DNA of 14,269 nt from RGEC01 sp044371405 (GTDB taxonomy: Bacteria > Bacteroidota > Bacteroidia > NS11-12g > UBA955), in assembly GCA_044371405.1 (NCBI GenBank), contig JBILTS010000054.1, forward strand, positions 1-14,269, in the 5' to 3' direction. The first letter of the stretch is position 1. Each line of letters opens with the position of its first letter. This document shows, in pieces, positions 12,385-14,269 of the stretch. Below the pieces are notes generated by a model, which was not told the origin of the DNA, made no database searches, and saw only the letters and a program-made list of their open reading frames with translations. Position numbers and translations under genes: made by a program.

Positions 12385-14269
12385 CTATGGCTGTATGGTT
12401 ATTTTGTGTCGTTCTACCCTGCCGTCCGGCAATTGAATGAGAAGTGCGTACACTCCAGGTTTTAACATGGATGTGGGTACAGAAATACGTCTGTCAAAAA
12501 ATCTATTTTGCCGATAAACCAATTTGCCTGTGTTATCAATCAAGCTAAGATCACCTGCAAGCATACCTGAGAAACGTGAAAATATTGTTATACCCTGGTG
12601 ATCAGCCGGATTGGGGAAAACATCAAAATAATGATGCGGGTGGGCCGAAAGCTCACTGTCAATTACATTGATCCATGGTGAATATTCTCGGCTTAAATTT
12701 TGATTGACAAAGGCAAGACGATAATAACGATAGCCATGTGAACGGAACATTGTAATCATAGGAACCGAAGAATCTTTATAGAAATATTGATTTTGAGGGG
12801 TATTGCGAGCAGATATTTCTGCCACATTTTCAGTATTTAACCCATCAGCACTGCTTTGTAGCACGATAGACTTCATTTGGATTTCATCCAGGGTTGTCCA
12901 ATTGAGATGCACAGCACCCTCTTTTTTTACTCCACTAAATGAAAGCAACTTCAACGGTAGAGGCGCTAATCCCGTAGATCCTACGGTAAATGGACTGAAT
13001 GTATTGATACCTGTGGCAGTGAGCGTAACATTTGGAGCGGCACCAGTAAATGAAGTAGTGTAATTAACCCATTGAGAACCATCCCAGCGGCAAACCCGAA
13101 GTTCTGACAGTAGCCCGCTGTTGCCAACGAGATAGTCTGCAGGGGTGCCGCCACCGCAACCGCTATTGGTATTAAAATGAAGGGTAACATCCACTGCAGG
13201 GGTGCCATTGGTTCTGTCCAGCTGCCAGTATTCACAGTAAGAAACCCTGTTAACCGGACTATTGATATTGGTACCCACCCCGGAGGCAGAACTGCGCTTA
13301 TATTCAGCGGTGAATGCATCGGTAGAAGTGGTAGTGCCGCTAAAATTGGCAATTTGTATGGGCTGATATCCGGTTCCACTGGCTCCGACAGGAAAAGTAA
13401 ATCCGGTATTACCCACTTTTTTTATGGGGCCATGAATAAATGAGCTGTTTGAAACCCCTGAAACCGTGGAGCCATCGGCCAGGGTGAGCAGGTTGGTGGA
13501 TGTGGTGGTGAGCAGCCCGGATGTAAGGGTGAGTGTGCCGGTTACCGTGGCTGCATTTCCAAGTGTGATGCCACCGCTGCCGTTCATGGTTAGGTTATTG
13601 ATATTACCGGAGAACAAAGAGGAAGGCAATGTGCGTCCGGTGGTATTGGTAAATGTGAGGGTTCCTGCGTCGGCATCTATGGTGCCAGCGGTGCGTGCAA
13701 CAGAACCTGATATGGTGAGGGTTTGGGAGCTAAGATCAAGGATGCCGGAGGTAAGGGTGAGTGTTCCTGTTACGGTCATGTTTTTATCAAGAGCAACACC
13801 GCCGGAACGGTTAATTTCCAAATCATTCATAGCCGAAATGGTGGTGGAACTACCCGGAAATGCGGAAGCAGAGGTAATTACTATTTTTCCATTGTTTACT
13901 ATGGTTCCCCCGCCTGTATATGCTCCGTTTATGGTTAAGGTTACTCCTGCATCTACTTGCAGTGTTCCTCCGGATACAGTCACATCATTCAGCGTTTGGT
14001 TTGAACTTATCCGAAGGGTTCCTCCGGATACTGTAACATTATTGGTGGCAGGGATGGTGATGCCTCCACTTCTATTTAATATTAAAGTGGAACCCTCAAT
14101 TATTGTATTACTTGTATATGTATTTTGTGCAGTTAAAGTTAAAACACCACTACCTGATCCCCCTACTAATATTGGCGCAGAAGTCGATGCTATGACTGAA
14201 CTAATGGTAACTCCACCAGATCCATCAATCATAATTTTATTACTATTGGTATTTGATAAGGAAATATTC
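12385..14269 (-). CDS. T9SS type A cargo protein with autotransporter-like beta repeats (partial, 5' end beyond right edge)
   Basis: At least 628 residues of a surface protein whose N-terminus, including any signal peptide, lies outside the window; the frame stays open to the edge. The first 270 or so visible residues are Gly/Thr/Ser-rich beta-helix-type repeats, with units like TVSGGTLRI, TVTGTLTLTSGIL and INRSGGVAL, resembling autotransporter-associated beta strand repeats. A globular module follows, with IHGPIKKVGNTGFTFPVGASG, CEYWQLDR and CRWDGSQWVNYT, frequently seen in Bacteroidota T9SS proteins. After a LPLKLLSFSG linker comes a fibronectin-like region (LNWTTLDE). The last 80 or so residues are a type A sorting domain (FDVFPNPADHQG ... 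LKPGVYALLIQLPDGR ... KITIQP). It is probably a surface adhesin or fibre exported by T9SS. The ligand is unknown. The repetitive DNA in this gene could vary in copy number. Confidence 0.88.
   Translation of the reverse strand, partial: NISLSNTNSNKIMIDGSGGVTISSVIASTSAPILVGGSGSGVLTLTAQNTYTSNTIIEGSTLILNRSGGITIPATNNVTVSGGTLRISSNQTLNDVTVSGGTLQVDAGVTLTINGAYTGGGTIVNNGKIVITSASAFPGSSTTISAMNDLEINRSGGVALDKNMTVTGTLTLTSGILDLSSQTLTISGSVARTAGTIDADAGTLTFTNTTGRTLPSSLFSGNINNLTMNGSGGITLGNAATVTGTLTLTSGLLTTTSTNLLTLADGSTVSGVSNSSFIHGPIKKVGNTGFTFPVGASGTGYQPIQIANFSGTTTSTDAFTAEYKRSSASGVGTNINSPVNRVSYCEYWQLDRTNGTPAVDVTLHFNTNSGCGGGTPADYLVGNSGLLSELRVCRWDGSQWVNYTTSFTGAAPNVTLTATGINTFSPFTVGSTGLAPLPLKLLSFSGVKKEGAVHLNWTTLDEIQMKSIVLQSSADGLNTENVAEISARNTPQNQYFYKDSSVPMITMFRSHGYRYYRLAFVNQNLSREYSPWINVIDSELSAHPHHYFDVFPNPADHQGITIFSRFSGMLAGDLSLIDNTGKLVYRQNRFFDRRISVPTSMLKPGVYALLIQLPDGRVERHKITIQP
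13517..13777. repeat. Diverged 33-base direct repeat pair in the beta-repeat stalk
   Basis: Copies at 13517-13549 and 13745-13777 agree at 28 of 33 positions by eye and sit 228 bases (76 codons) apart, in the same frame. They encode TVTGTLTLTSG-type strands of the type A cargo protein. This is a protein-level repeat, not a mobile element. Confidence 0.7.
13965..14040. repeat. 22-base direct repeat pair in the beta-repeat stalk
   Basis: Copies at 13965-13986 and 14019-14040 share 19 of 22 bases, start with TTCCTCCGGATAC and are 54 bases (18 codons) apart. They encode successive NVTVSGGTLR/DVTVSGGTLQ strands, which sets the repeat period of the predicted beta-helix at about 18 residues here. 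Confidence 0.7.

Noticed and set aside
13480..14060. Repeat array as a CRISPR
   Set aside because: Repeats are few, diverged, irregularly spaced in multiples of three and continue an open coding frame.

Overview
The window looks like ordinary chromosome from a member of the Bacteroidota, probably of the Chitinophagales/Sphingobacteriales type. Four things point there: two type IX secretion (T9SS) cargo proteins with C-terminal sorting domains of both kinds (B and A); a bacillithiol deacetylase (BshB1) beside a lipoprotein glutaminyl cyclase; signal peptides that cleave before glutamine; and TAnnTTTG-type promoter boxes a few bases in front of start codons instead of clear Shine-Dalgarno sequences. 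Coding density is very high, with no gene-free stretch longer than about 105 bases. I saw no RNA gene, insertion sequence or CRISPR array.

Layout. (1) 1-1606, minus strand: a glutaminyl-peptide cyclotransferase-like lipoprotein, then bshB1 (cut by the left edge), with a 4-base stop/start overlap. (2) 1607-1710: a divergent promoter region. (3) 1711-8630, plus strand: seven tightly packed genes, yicC - tag - two paralogous EreA/ChaN-like exported proteins - pssA - purE - a DUF3109 cysteine-rich protein, with spacings from -8 to +17 bases. (4) 8610-10444, minus strand: a UbiA-family prenyltransferase, def and ruvX. The prenyltransferase meets the DUF3109 gene tail to tail with a 21-base overlap. 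(5) 10464-14269, minus strand: two large surface proteins, a type B T9SS cargo protein with Ig/PKD-like repeats and a type A T9SS cargo protein with an autotransporter-like beta-repeat stalk. The second runs off the right edge.

How the genes relate. Most are housekeeping: RNA turnover (yicC), alkylation repair (tag), phospholipid synthesis (pssA), purine synthesis (purE), N-terminal deformylation (def), 16S rRNA maturation/Holliday junction resolution (ruvX) and thiol metabolism (bshB1). Inserted among them are envelope genes. The glutaminyl cyclase would cap the N-terminal Gln that signal peptidase leaves on exported proteins. Three exported proteins in this window (both tandem paralogs and the type B cargo protein) have predicted cleavage sites directly before Gln.

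The most unusual element is the tandem pair at 3195-6805. Both proteins have a signal peptide, an EreA/ChaN-like N-terminal domain and a beta-rich C-terminal domain. The downstream copy keeps acidic and histidine residues at the likely active site. The upstream copy aligns without gaps over the first three motifs but has lost every one of them, so it looks like a pseudoenzyme partner translationally coupled to an active enzyme.
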